Both the position numbers and the translations under genes were made by a program. DNA of 64,000 nt from Acanthococcus lagerstroemiae. Lineage: Eukaryota > Arthropoda > Insecta > Hemiptera > Eriococcidae. The DNA is taken from NCBI GenBank assembly GCA_031841125.1, contig CM063113.1, positions 26,991,312 through 27,055,311 of the forward strand, read 5' to 3'. The notes below the pieces were generated by a model, which saw only the letters and a program-made list of their open reading frames with translations, made no database searches and was not told where the DNA came from. Shown here one piece after another: positions 24,201 to 36,200 of the stretch; position 1 is the first letter of the stretch, and each line of letters opens with the position of its first letter.

Positions 24201-27200
24201 CGCGCGGCTGGGGAGAAATAGTTGTCTTTTACGACCCTGTTTTCCAGGGACATACAGGTTTATCTGTTGCAGAAGGGAAAGGGCATTCGCCTTCCCGTGC
24301 AGTAGGTCGTGCAGCCATAATAGAGAGTAAAGTTTTCTTCTGTTTTTCAGAGATGTCAATTCATATCCCCGGATTAATTCACCATATTGTACTGCTGCGT
24401 CATAATATCCAAAATCTTTGTAGTAAAGAAACTTAAGAAATCGTTTTTGTATTCGTTCCAATTTGCTATCGTCGTTTTTTGTTGTTGGGTTCCATACATT
24501 CATTGCGTAGTCAATGTGCGATCTAACTAAGGAATAATACAGTGTTTTTAAGGTGTCTGTATTACGCAATTTCTAATAAGGACCCCATTTATACTGTACT
24601 GAATTGTTAGAGGATTTAACTTGCGAGTGAAAGTAATTTTCGCACATTTTTTGATATTGAGTGGTAGTTTGTTCTGATCACTCCAAACTGCAAGATTATC
24701 GAGGTCTTTTTGTAGGCAGTGCGAATCATATTGAGTGTTAATCCGCCGAAATAATTTTAAATCGTCTGCATATAACAACACTTTAGAATGCTCCATAATT
24801 TTCTCAATATCATTTATATACAACAGAAATAAGTAGGGACCTAAATTGCTCCCTTGCGGAACTCCAGAAGGACATTGTAAATAGCTGAATGTGAGCCTCC
24901 GTATGCTACATACTGTCTCCTAGTTTGTAAATAAGATCGCAACAGTCATATAAGTGAATCAGAAAAACCCAACTTCTCTATTTTCCTTAACAAAATGTGG
25001 TGATTTACCTTATCGAATGCCTTCTGGAAGTCCGTGTAGATAACGTCCACTTGTGCACTTTCATTAAAGGTCTGATGTATAAATTCTACAAGATCATGTA
25101 GATTTGTTTGCACAGATCTCGCGCGCATGAAACCATGCTGATTTTGTGATATTAGATTGTCCGTTTGCCGATATAATTTCCTGAACAATACAGTTTCAAA
25201 AATCTTCGCGGGGACCGGAAGGATGGCAATGGGTCTGTAATTTGAGACATCATGATCTGCATTGCTTTTTGGAATAGGGGTGACCTTAGAAACCTTACAT
25301 ATTTCTGGAAAAACCGAGGTTTGAAGATTCACATTAAATATATGTCTAAGAGGTTGTTGAATTAAATCCCCACATCCCTTGTACACATAGGGGGGTATAT
25401 TATCCGGACCCAGGCATCGTTTGGGAGGAGTGGCTTGTACAGCTTCTTTAATGTCTTGACAAGATATTTCTGTGACAGATATATGAAAGGAACTGCAATT
25501 CGGTGTACTAATTGTGGCCGATTTGTCAGGTGATTGTGATTTGGTATTGTCAAAAGTAGATATGAAGTGATTAGCGAAGGCCTCCGCAGCTTGGGTTGAA
25601 TTAAGGCAACTCGATCCTTTATATTTCACCGCCGGTGACTTGGAACTGTCTTTTCTTTTGCCGTTTATGAATGTCCAAAAGGCTCGGGGGTCCAACTGTA
25701 GTTTACATTCAACTGACTTTACATACGTTTTGTAAGCTTTCCTAATTAATCGCTTGCTGAGCAGCCTCAACTGTTTGTACTGAGATTGAAAAAATGGAGA
25801 GTTACTTTTCTTAAACTTCTTTCTGAATTTTTCTTTTTCTTTGATCACCTGTATTATTTCCCTGGTGAACCATGTCGGGTATTTCGCAATTTTTGACTTC
25901 TTTTGAGGCACGGTACTTCTAATGATAGAGATAACCTTATTGTGGAAGTGTTCTGCTGCTAAATTGCTATCCTTCATTTGATACAGAGGTGCCCAATCTA
26001 CCTCTTTAAGTCTATGATACAACCTAAGGAAATCCGCTTTCGCATAATTGTGTCTATGTTGCATGCGGTCCTCTACGGGTTTTTCATTTCTTGCTTTATA
26101 ATTTACATGAGATATCGGGTTATTAATTATCAAAGGTGGGTGGTATTTATCAAAATTTCCAACAACTGACAGTTCTCTGTACACTTCCGTTGTATCTACG
26201 CTACTGAAAAGTAGATCAAGCGTTCTGTTTTGTTGATTTAAGACCGTATTGCATGATTTTAAGCCCATTATTTCTATAAGATCATATAAGAAAATTTCTC
26301 TGGGATTTGACGTTATGGCCTCTTCTCTATATCGCTCATAGTTGAATGATGGAACATTAAATTTATTGTAACGGTCCCTCCTATAATTGGCTTCGGCTGT
26401 TGGAGGGACATAAATAAATAAATAAATAAATACTACATATAACAGTGGTGAAAATTCGATTTCATTTAGGCTGGAGACCCGAGTTTTAGCGTCCTTGAAT
26501 ACATTTTGCTCTTCCAAAGTGGCTTAAGTCACGGCTTGTTAACTTTGAAATCTTATAGCTCTCGGAATTGAAATGTTTTATAAGCGAAATTTTCAAAACA
26601 TTTCGGTGTACTACTCCACAATACATTTCACTTGTTTCCAAAAACACTGACTGCCTCGATTCCCTCTTCCATGACAAAATTTGGCTTACCTGCTCAGCAA
26701 GAGGTTCCGGAAAAGATTATCAAAATTCTAAAAAAATCTATATGGAAACTCCAAAGCCCACATTAAGTTGGATAAAGAAACTGGAGTGGTTCAGGGTCGA
26801 ACGCGGTGTGAAACAAGGGGATCAACTCTCCCCGAACATTTCTAATGCAGTCTTAGAACATATTTTTCGGCAGATCAATTGGCAAGGAAGAGAGATCAAA
26901 ATTAAAATTAGAGATCAAAACTTATTCCACTACAAATAAATGAATAATCTCAACTTTGCAGACGACATCGCGATTACAGCAAAGAACAAGGACGAACTTA
27001 GATCCATGGTGGGGGATCTTAAAGGGAGTGTGAAAGTTGGCTTGTCAATCAACCAGGATAAAACAAAAATCTTAACTGATATCAAACACCTTGGCAAAAT
27101 CAAAATTGATAATATGAAAATAGAAGAGGCTACTGAATACAAGTATTTAGGACAGATTTTATCACCCAAAAATAAAACAGAAAAAGAGTTGAAAATCCGT

Positions 27201-30200
27201 AGGGCGAATGCCTGAAAAGCATTCTGGACGCAAAGAAAAATACTGAAGGGCAAAATGAAATTGAACACCAAAATAAGAATATGAGAACGTGTATACTATT
27301 CTCCCTGTCCTGACCTACGGGGCTCAGACCTGGGCCGCCACCAAAAAACAGGAAAGAAAGATTCAGACAATCCAGAACTTAATGTTGAGGAGCATTCTCC
27401 CAGTGAAACTGAGAGATCATGTGAAAATATGCGAAATAGTTAACAAGGCTAAAGCCAAAAATATCTGGGTTGCCATCAAGCGGCTAAAATTGGAAATACG
27501 CTGGCCATATTGTTGAGGAATCGGAACTTAAATGGAACAAGATCCTGACAACATGGGTCCCACCTCAAGGCAAGAGGGAAAGAGGCAGATTAGTCAGGAG
27601 ATGGGCTGACGAATGCAAGGCGTGGGGCCCCAATGGATATTTCTGGCTGGAGATAGGGACAAATAGAGAGAAGTGACGGAGAGCTACATCCAGAAATGGG
27701 TAGCCGAAGGACGAGTCAGTAAGGGGTGAATTCGCCTACCTACCATAAATACTTCGTTAGGTTTCAAAAGTGGCTCCTAATTAAGGTCAAAAATAAAAAA
27801 TAATAAAAACTCCACAATACGTTCCACTTGTTTTCAAAAACACTACCTCAAAGAAGGGGGAAGGGGCCCACCGTTTTTTTCATTTCCCGAATAATCACAT
27901 TCTTTTACTAAACCCACTTTGGAAAAGAGCTCTTCAATTATAAATGCCATATAGCCGAGCTGGAATTGTATAGAACTTGATTGTTGATCGTTGTAGCTGG
28001 GTCAACGTGGTCGTGTATTTCCACTTAATTTAATAAATAAAAATATTGGTACCGCCTGAGTACGCCTTCGTGAACGGCGGCGCGATCGCGAGCTTCAGTT
28101 TCGCAAGCTTACTGCGCAAATTTCTCGTGGCGGGAATTACGAGCAGACGACGTTCACGTGTTAATTTGCAATTATTCGTTAAATTTTTAATTGAACTAGC
28201 GTCGCGCAAAATCGCAGTATCTGCCGGCTCGCGAAACTGTACCATTCTGCGTGTACTCGTGACGAAAATGGAGGTCTCGTGAGATGTCACCTCCTTCTCC
28301 TCATTTCCAAACCCCTGCCTTCACCCTCCCTCTCCCCAGAAACCTGAAAAATTGCGATCTTTGGGGAGTACCCGTCTAGTTACCCCGGATGCAACCGCAT
28401 TCTCCAATTGGGAATAGGTATCACAAGGATTTTGCGATTTACGACAGGATTTTTGAAGCTAGCCGGGGGAGTAGTTAGGCTATGTTCCAGAAGGGCACTC
28501 ACCCTTTCCATTGAGCTTTAAATAATTTCGACCCGATCCGAAGTGCAAAAGAAGAAACTGAGTGATGTACGTGACTGCAGTGTACGACGTGATTTTTGAA
28601 GCCATTGGGGGGGGGGCTGGATTGTGTTTAAGGGAATACCTACCCCAGTGACCGAGTTGGACGTAATTTCAATCCGGCCAAAAAACGAGATGAGAAAATA
28701 AAGCGAGAAACAGGATAGCGCTGCAGTTTGTGACCTGGTTCTTGGGCATAACCCCGGGGGCAAAGGGGTTGTGTTTAAGCTGACTGGAATGCTTTAAACT
28801 GAGGCGATAACGCTTACTTACCTACGAAGTGAGTAGTAACTTGTATATTATTGCAGAGTTGAGATAAAAATTCTTAAACATTATAATCTAAATTACTTGG
28901 CTGAATAATTGAGTTATGGCGTTCGACGTCCCAAAGTTGAGTAAATATCTCAATTTTTACGAATTTCTAGTAAATTGCCGAATTTTACGAAACGTATTTT
29001 TGTTGCGTATATTGACAATAATGTTTTAAATTCTTTTCCAATACCTCCGAGGAGCTTGTAATCAGACTACTGAACAGGCTGTGGCTCCCTTCAATACAAC
29101 CCCATTGTCCTTCCCCCTCGATACCTTTAAAACTATATCATAAATTGCCGGCCAGTTTCTCACTTTTATTTCCTCTTTTCCTCTTTGTTTCGAATTGAAA
29201 AAATTTACAGTTCGATAGATGGGTTAATGGACCCCTTCAAAAACCACGTCGCGTCTCAAAATTTTTCCTTCCAATTTCGTGAACGGAACGGGCGTAGCTC
29301 TCTGGGTAATCGAACCCTAAGAATACCATTTCTATCGAACCCGGTAATTTGAACTACTGACACAGGAAGTGACCCTTTTCAATAAAATTCCACCACCTCC
29401 CCCCCTGATGTCTTGAAAACCACATCGTATGTCGTCGGCAAGTTGCTCATTTTATTTAATTTTTCCTTTTTTGGCCAGATCAAAAGTATTTACTTCTCGA
29501 TCGAAGGGGGTAGGTCACCCCTTGAACGCAAACCCCTTGCATCTTGGCCAGTTAGAAAAACAACGGTATGAGTGAATTTTTCCTTCCAATTCAGTGAGGG
29601 CATTGGGCATTGCTCTCGAAGTGAATTGGACCCTGAACATTCCATTTGGGTGGAAATTAGTAACTGGAATGGCCGAACAGAGGGAACGAATCTCGTCAAT
29701 ACAATTCCACTCCCCCCCCCGCGATAGCTTGTAAACCATATCATAAATCGCCGACTATTGTCTCACGTTCTTTTCTCTTTTCCCCTTTGGTCCGGATTAA
29801 AATTATTTCCTATTCGATCAGTGGGGTTATAGCTACCCTTGAACGTTATCCCCTTGCCCCCGAATGTCTCCAAAAAGCATGTTATAAATTACCGTTCAGT
29901 TTCTCACTTCGTTTTCTCTTTTCCTCTTTAGGCCGAATCGAAGTTATTTATTACTCGATCGAACGGGGCATTCCTTGAACTTACACCCCCTTGCCCCGTG
30001 GCTAACTTGAAAATAGAACGCCGTAAGTCCCAAGATTTTTGCTTCCAGTTATTTTAACGAATGGATTGGGCATTGCACTCGGGATAATTGGACCCTGAGG
30101 ATTCCACCTTCATCAAAACCGTTAATTTGGGCAACTGAACAGGTAATGGGCCCCTTCAATCTGTACTGTCTCCTCCGCGCGAAAGCTTAAAAACCACATC

Positions 30201-33200
30201 GTAAGTCGCCGGCTATTTTCTCATTTTATGTTTCCTTTTCCTCTTTGGTCCGCAGGGACGTAGCGAAGAGTTTTTTCTGGAGTGGCAAAAATTGTTAAAT
30301 TCCCAACTGACTCGAGTCAAAATTCCTGAATGTCAAAAAATATGTTTGTATTAGGTAACATAACGGGGGAGCGTTATGGTTTTCGCTCAAGTATACCCAG
30401 TAGTGAAAGCATATAAAATACTAAAAAAAAAAAAAAAACACTTTTTACTTATTGGATTTTCCCAACTTTTAATTCCCAAGTTGGTATCAAAATTTGTTGG
30501 TATTCGCAAAAAGAAAAACCCTTTTAACTTGTGCGATTTTTTAAACTTTTGATCTATCTACTACAATTTTCCCAACTCCGGCGGAAGCTTGGGCAAACTA
30601 TCCCCCTTGCCCCCTTATTTTCGTCCCTGTGGGTCCCGATCGAAATAATATGTGACTCCATCGAAGGGATACGGGCATTTCTTGAACACGACTCTCTTGC
30701 CCCTCGGCTAGCTCGAAAAACTGCGTCGTCAATTCCAAAATTCATCCTTTTAATTTGGTGAGGAGATTGGAAATTACACTCAGGGTACTTGAACCGTAAG
30801 GATTCAATTTTCATCGAAACTGGTAATGCAGACTTCTAAACAGAGAGTGGCCTTCTTCAGTTAGCTTGAAAACCATATCGTAAATCGTCGGCCAGTTTCT
30901 TGAACTTTATTTTTTCTTTTCCTCTTTGGTCCGGATCGAAGTTATTTACAATTCGATCGATGGGATAGCGGCTCTTTTTAACAGATCCCCCGTGCTCTCC
31001 GAATGGCTCCAAAAAGCGTGTCATATATCATCGTTCATTTCTCACTTTATTTTCTCCTTTCCCAAGCCGGTTCGGAATTATTTACAACTCGGATCGGTAA
31101 AGTTGAGAAACCCCTTGAAAAAATCCCTCTTGCCCGCCAGCTAACTCGGAAAACCACGTCGTAAATTCTGAAGTATTCTTCCTATCAATTTAGTGAGGGG
31201 ATGGGAAGTTGCACTCGGGGTAATTGGACCCTATGGATTCCATTTTTATCTAAACTTGGGGTTCCCAGAAGGTTACAAATATCTGATCAACTTTTCCTTT
31301 TTAAGAATAAAGGGGTTCTCATTTGGGTATGAAGATGAGTAAAGTGCGACAGGAATTCCATTTTTATCGATAGTGGAGATTTCCAATGGTGCAGAATTCC
31401 AAATTTTTTCATGGCACTAGTGACAGGACTAGGGTGGTCCAATTTTGTAGAACTCGTATTTTCAAAATCACCAAAAAAAATAGTAGTGTTTTAAAAGTTG
31501 TCATGCGGCACCAAATGAAAATACGCAGAATTGCAACCTAATCTGAGGTGGTCGTGACCCTCCCTTAGATATCCTTCTTCCAGCTTTACTGACAAGTATT
31601 TACGGTGTTGAAATTTTTCACAATTTTTTCTGCTTCTAATTGCGTTATAAGCGACCCCACTCCCGTTATAGATGTGATAGCTCTTTCAACTTTTTTCAAG
31701 AATAAAGTGTGTTTCGCCAGCCAGTGTTCTCATATGAGAAAAGTGAAATTCTGCTGTAGACGAGCAAAAATTCTGCTTAGCGAGGCTTTCCATTCTGCCA
31801 TTTTTTCTGGCACTTAAATGTTGTTAAATTCTGCCAAAATTCTGTCTAGTTTTAATAAATTTTATAATCTTTTTCTATACCTATTATTTTTTGCCCGATT
31901 TACGAAAATTTTAAATAAGTTTAATGCTCTCAAACTATGAGAAAAATAATTAGGATTCACTGCTGAAAATTCTATGCTGTCATTTGTATTTTCCCACGCT
32001 TGTTTTATAATTCTTAGAATGTGCTGGTGTTTCTAGCGACCAGGGGGGCTAAAGTGAGTTGGTAGTAAGTTCGATGGAAAAAGCTTGAATGGGTCGGTTA
32101 CATAACATTCAAAACAGTTTGGAAATTTTCAGGAACTGTCATTCATTAAACATTTGTCATCAGTAGAGACCGGATTCTTCGGCATTGAAAAATAAGAAAT
32201 TCGGCAGCAACATCTACATAATTCGGTATTTTCGGCATTTAAAAGACATAATTTTTCCCCCACAAAATAATCGGATAAATCAAAATTTTTAATGAAAATC
32301 ACAAAAGATTCTGATTAGATTTAATGATAAGATGTTTTGCTAAATTTGGCTGAGTGAAGTGATGGCGCCCGTCCCTTAATATTAATTTGTAAGCTAAGAA
32401 TGAGCGCTCCAAATCAACAGATACTAGCGGAGCAAAATTATATACAGACAGCACCTGTGGATCACGAGAAACCGTGCTAGTTACTTGGTAAGAAGTGTCA
32501 CTGAAGGAAATACTCAATTCTCGAAGGAAAGCGAACCCTTCATTTTTTGAAAAAACTTGCTCTGATTTTTGTTGAAGTAGGTATATCCTCGAGCCCCTGG
32601 AATGATCTGAATTTTTCGATGCATTTCTTCTATGATCTCAACTTGATCGTGTAAAGACAAACCTCGCGTTTCCAGTTTCTTAATCTTTTCAGGGAGAAAC
32701 GAAATTTGTATGAAAGCGAAGTCAATAGGTAGATTTTTCTTCCGGATCAATGTTTTCAGTTTTGCCACATGTTGGGAACCATCTGGAAATTTCGAAATGA
32801 ATTCCGGGAAGATTCTCAACTTCATTCTACATATGAAGGGTAAAGAATCAAAACTCACATTTGCTATTTTATTTCAAGGGCGCAAATAGGCAAAATACTG
32901 TACACGAGTGCAGGAATATCTTTGCTGCGCCTGTGAATGTGCGATATGTATAACATACTCCACGTTCACAGGCGCAGCAAAAATATTCCTGCACCCGTGT
33001 ACAGTATTTTGCCTATTTTCGCCCGTGAAGTAAAATAGCAAATGTGAGTTTTGATTCTTTACCCTTCATTATTTCCTCTTTCAAATAGTACACCTTTTCG
33101 CACTTTAGCATCATGTGTTGACAAAATAGCATATTTCGGCATTTTTCGGCACGTAAGGCCACTTTCGGCATTTAAGCCATTTTCGGCATATTTCGGCAAT

Positions 33201-36200
33201 ATAAAAATTTTTTCCCAGCCCCCTATCACCATGATTCGTGCTTATCTCTCAGTATAACTCGTCTGCCTATCAAGGAAATGACTTGACAAATGCCGAGGAA
33301 TCCGATCTCTAGTCATCAGCATTGTATTGTGTATGTGTATACTTCACCATTTAGATATAGTCATGGACTGTCATTTATGCGCGGACTGTTTCGATTGTTT
33401 ATTGACATATGAATTTAAAAACGTCAATGAATTGTTTTTACTAATTAATTATTGTAAAGAGGAAAAATTGCATATATTATACAGTGATGCTCTCTACCGC
33501 CAGTAACTTCTAAAATACTGACTGTTTTTCTATATGTTACATTCGAATGTCCTGCCTGGCCAAACTTCTTAGGCACCCGTGTGCATCCCTTAGGCCGAAT
33601 CGGTTTCTCATTTTCTCTCTTGCTCTTCTTTCGCCCTTGTTTTATTACCTTACTGTCCGGCTAGGTAGTGACTCCGTATTCAAGTTCCGTTGATATTCTC
33701 GCTAAATTTAGTTTTCCATTAGAACTTCCTAAATATACATCTGAGCACATACATTCCATCTTTTTTCTGAATGGTAGCAACAGGATCCTGAAGCTCTCCG
33801 GAACTCTTCATTACCTAAATGTTCTTTTCGTATAATTGCAAATGTAGATACCTAGCTACTACTTTCCGCCAGTTACATGTTTTTTTTTTGGGTTGGGTAG
33901 ATAAACTTGTGTACCAGATTGGACGTTTGATTAGTGATAATACGTGTACTTATGACACTGAACGATATTTGTAGCTGTAGTTGTTTCATATTTTCATATT
34001 TCATATTTTGGTACACTTCCGAATAGCCCAGCTGGAAAAAATGGGTGTTCAGAGGAGGGAAATTTTGTGGCTCCCTTCTAATAAGTACCAGAACTTTCTT
34101 TAGCCTGAAACCTTTCCAGAGTCCGTACGAACACATCCGGAAAATACGAACCCCGCAGCTCTATAACGGTTCACCCGCCAACCTCGAACAAACACAAACA
34201 GATTAGCGATAAAGTTTGCCTATATAATATCAAAATTACTTGATAATACACAAATTTCGTTTGGAAACTAGAAGAACATCAAGACTAAAAGATACAATCA
34301 AACAAGGAAAAGAAATATCCCAATTAAAGATTCCTTAATTTAGAAATGTGACTGGAACTATGTAAATTGTAAACTAGGTCTTCGGCGAACAGCATAAAAC
34401 TATCAACAACAGACCAAATGAAAGGTACAGTCACCGGCTTTCTATAGAAGCAATGATCCCACTATTTTAAATTTTAAATGCGATAAATAACTTTTCTAAA
34501 GTCTGTTGAAAATTTGCTTTTCTGCTGATTCTACTATCATTTTCTCAACTTCTGCTAAAAATTCTGCTTCGTGCTCAATCCAAAAAATTCTATTCTGTTA
34601 AAAGGGCAGAAGTTCTGCCCATCTAGGAACACTGCTAATGAAATCATTGACTCAATCAAAAGGTCCTTAACAAAGGGTTTAAATAACAGTCGGATCATTT
34701 TTTCGATATGGTACTCGGTCTGTAGTTTTTCGTACTAGCTGAATTCAATTTTGGCGATAATTTTCATGGTTTAGCTCTTCCAGCGTGGTTCCAGGAGGGG
34801 AGTCAGTTCTAAAACTGGGACATTGTACTTGATTTGCAGATTTTCGTTTCCGCTGGATCCGATTTCGGGAGTTGATTTAATATTCGTTTCTCTCACTTTT
34901 TGCCAGGACGAGAATATGGAGAAGAACGTGCTGGACGATAACGAAAACGAAAAAGGAAACAATTGCGATCTCAGCAGCGAAGACGAAGCCATCGCCAACG
35001 ACCTCGATATGCACTCTTTAATATTGTCCGGTCTTAGTATGGACAATGAGCCGGTCAAGACGGCCGAAGAGGTGATTCGAGAAATCGACGATATTATTGA
35101 GGTAAGCGTATAAAGTTTTCTGTTTCAGTGTTTGCCGTATACTATTAGTGAATTATCGCATTGAGGAACCCTTAGTTTATAATGTGATTTTTGAACGAAA
35201 TTCCATCTCTCGACACTTTGAAAAACCTACCCCGATGTATGCCGCCATCTGGGAAAAAAATTTCAGGTCTGAAACAGGCAGATCAGATTTGGTCGAGGTA
35301 TTTGTACTCAGAAACAAATTCTGTTTTGTTGCTATCTAATGAAACCGCTTCCTTCTTGTAGTTCGACTTTATCTTAGTTTTTGAGGCATTTATTATTAAT
35401 CCTACTTTTCAGCTTTCAGTGCAAAGTTCTGGGGCCGTTTCCCGAAGTTCCAGTCGGTTTTCCTTCCGTCATAGGAAAACTAGTTTTTTGCGAAACCAGG
35501 TGCACGGTGTCTCGCCAGGCTAGCGGTCTCTTCAACAAGAATTTCTTGGGAAATATTCGGGGGGAAACTCCGATGGCTTTTGAAGAATTTTATCAAGAAT
35601 CTTTAGGAAAAATTTTCTAAATCTCCGAAAAATTTTATCGAAAATCTTCGAGAAAAATCTCCTATTCAGAAAAAATTTGCGATAATTTACGAAGAACTTG
35701 ATCGAACATCATTGAGAAATATCTCCCAAGATTTCAGGCGAATTTTGTCAGAAATTTTAGGAAAAATCTCCAATGATTCCAAACAATTTTATCAAGATTC
35801 ATCCAGAAGTATCTCTGATGGTTTTGGTAAGATATCCTTAGAAAAAATGTTGATGCTTTTCAGAGATTTTCATCAAAAATGTTCGGGGGAAATCTCCAAT
35901 GATTTCTAAGGAATTAGTTAGAAATCTCGGAGGAAAAAATGTGATGATTTCTGGAGAATTTCATCGGAAATATTTAGAAAAAAGTCCAGTGTTTTCAAAA
36001 GAATTTCCTCGAAAATTTTCCGATAATTTTTAAAGAATTGTTTCGGAAATTCTCGGGAAACAACTCCGACAATTTCCGGAGAATCTCACCGAAAATTTTT
36101 AGAAAAAATTTTCAATGTTTTCCAAGGAAGTTCATCAGCATTCTTCGAGAATATTTCTTGACAGTTTTTAAAGCATTTCATGGGAAATATTCGAAGAAAA

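Larger units (their letters stand above)
32164..33311 (-). mobile_element. hAT transposon relic with perfect 8-bp target duplication
   Basis: The ends TAGAGACCGGATTCTTCGGC and TAGAGATCGGATTCCTCGGC (right, reverse complement) differ at two of 20 positions. GTCATCAG flanks both sides (32156-32163 and 33312-33319) and fits nTnnnnAn. It contains a minus-strand transposase fragment and a nested 237-bp palindromic MITE. Confidence 0.88.
31722..34634. mobile_element. Possible 2.9-kb element with CAGTGTTC termini
   Basis: The left CAGTGTTCTCATATGAG and the reverse complement of the right end CAGTGTTCCTAGATGGGCAG share 8 leading bases, and both arms then carry repeated AATTCTGC motifs. No matching target duplication was seen. 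It would contain the 32164-33311 hAT relic. Tentative. Confidence 0.35.
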
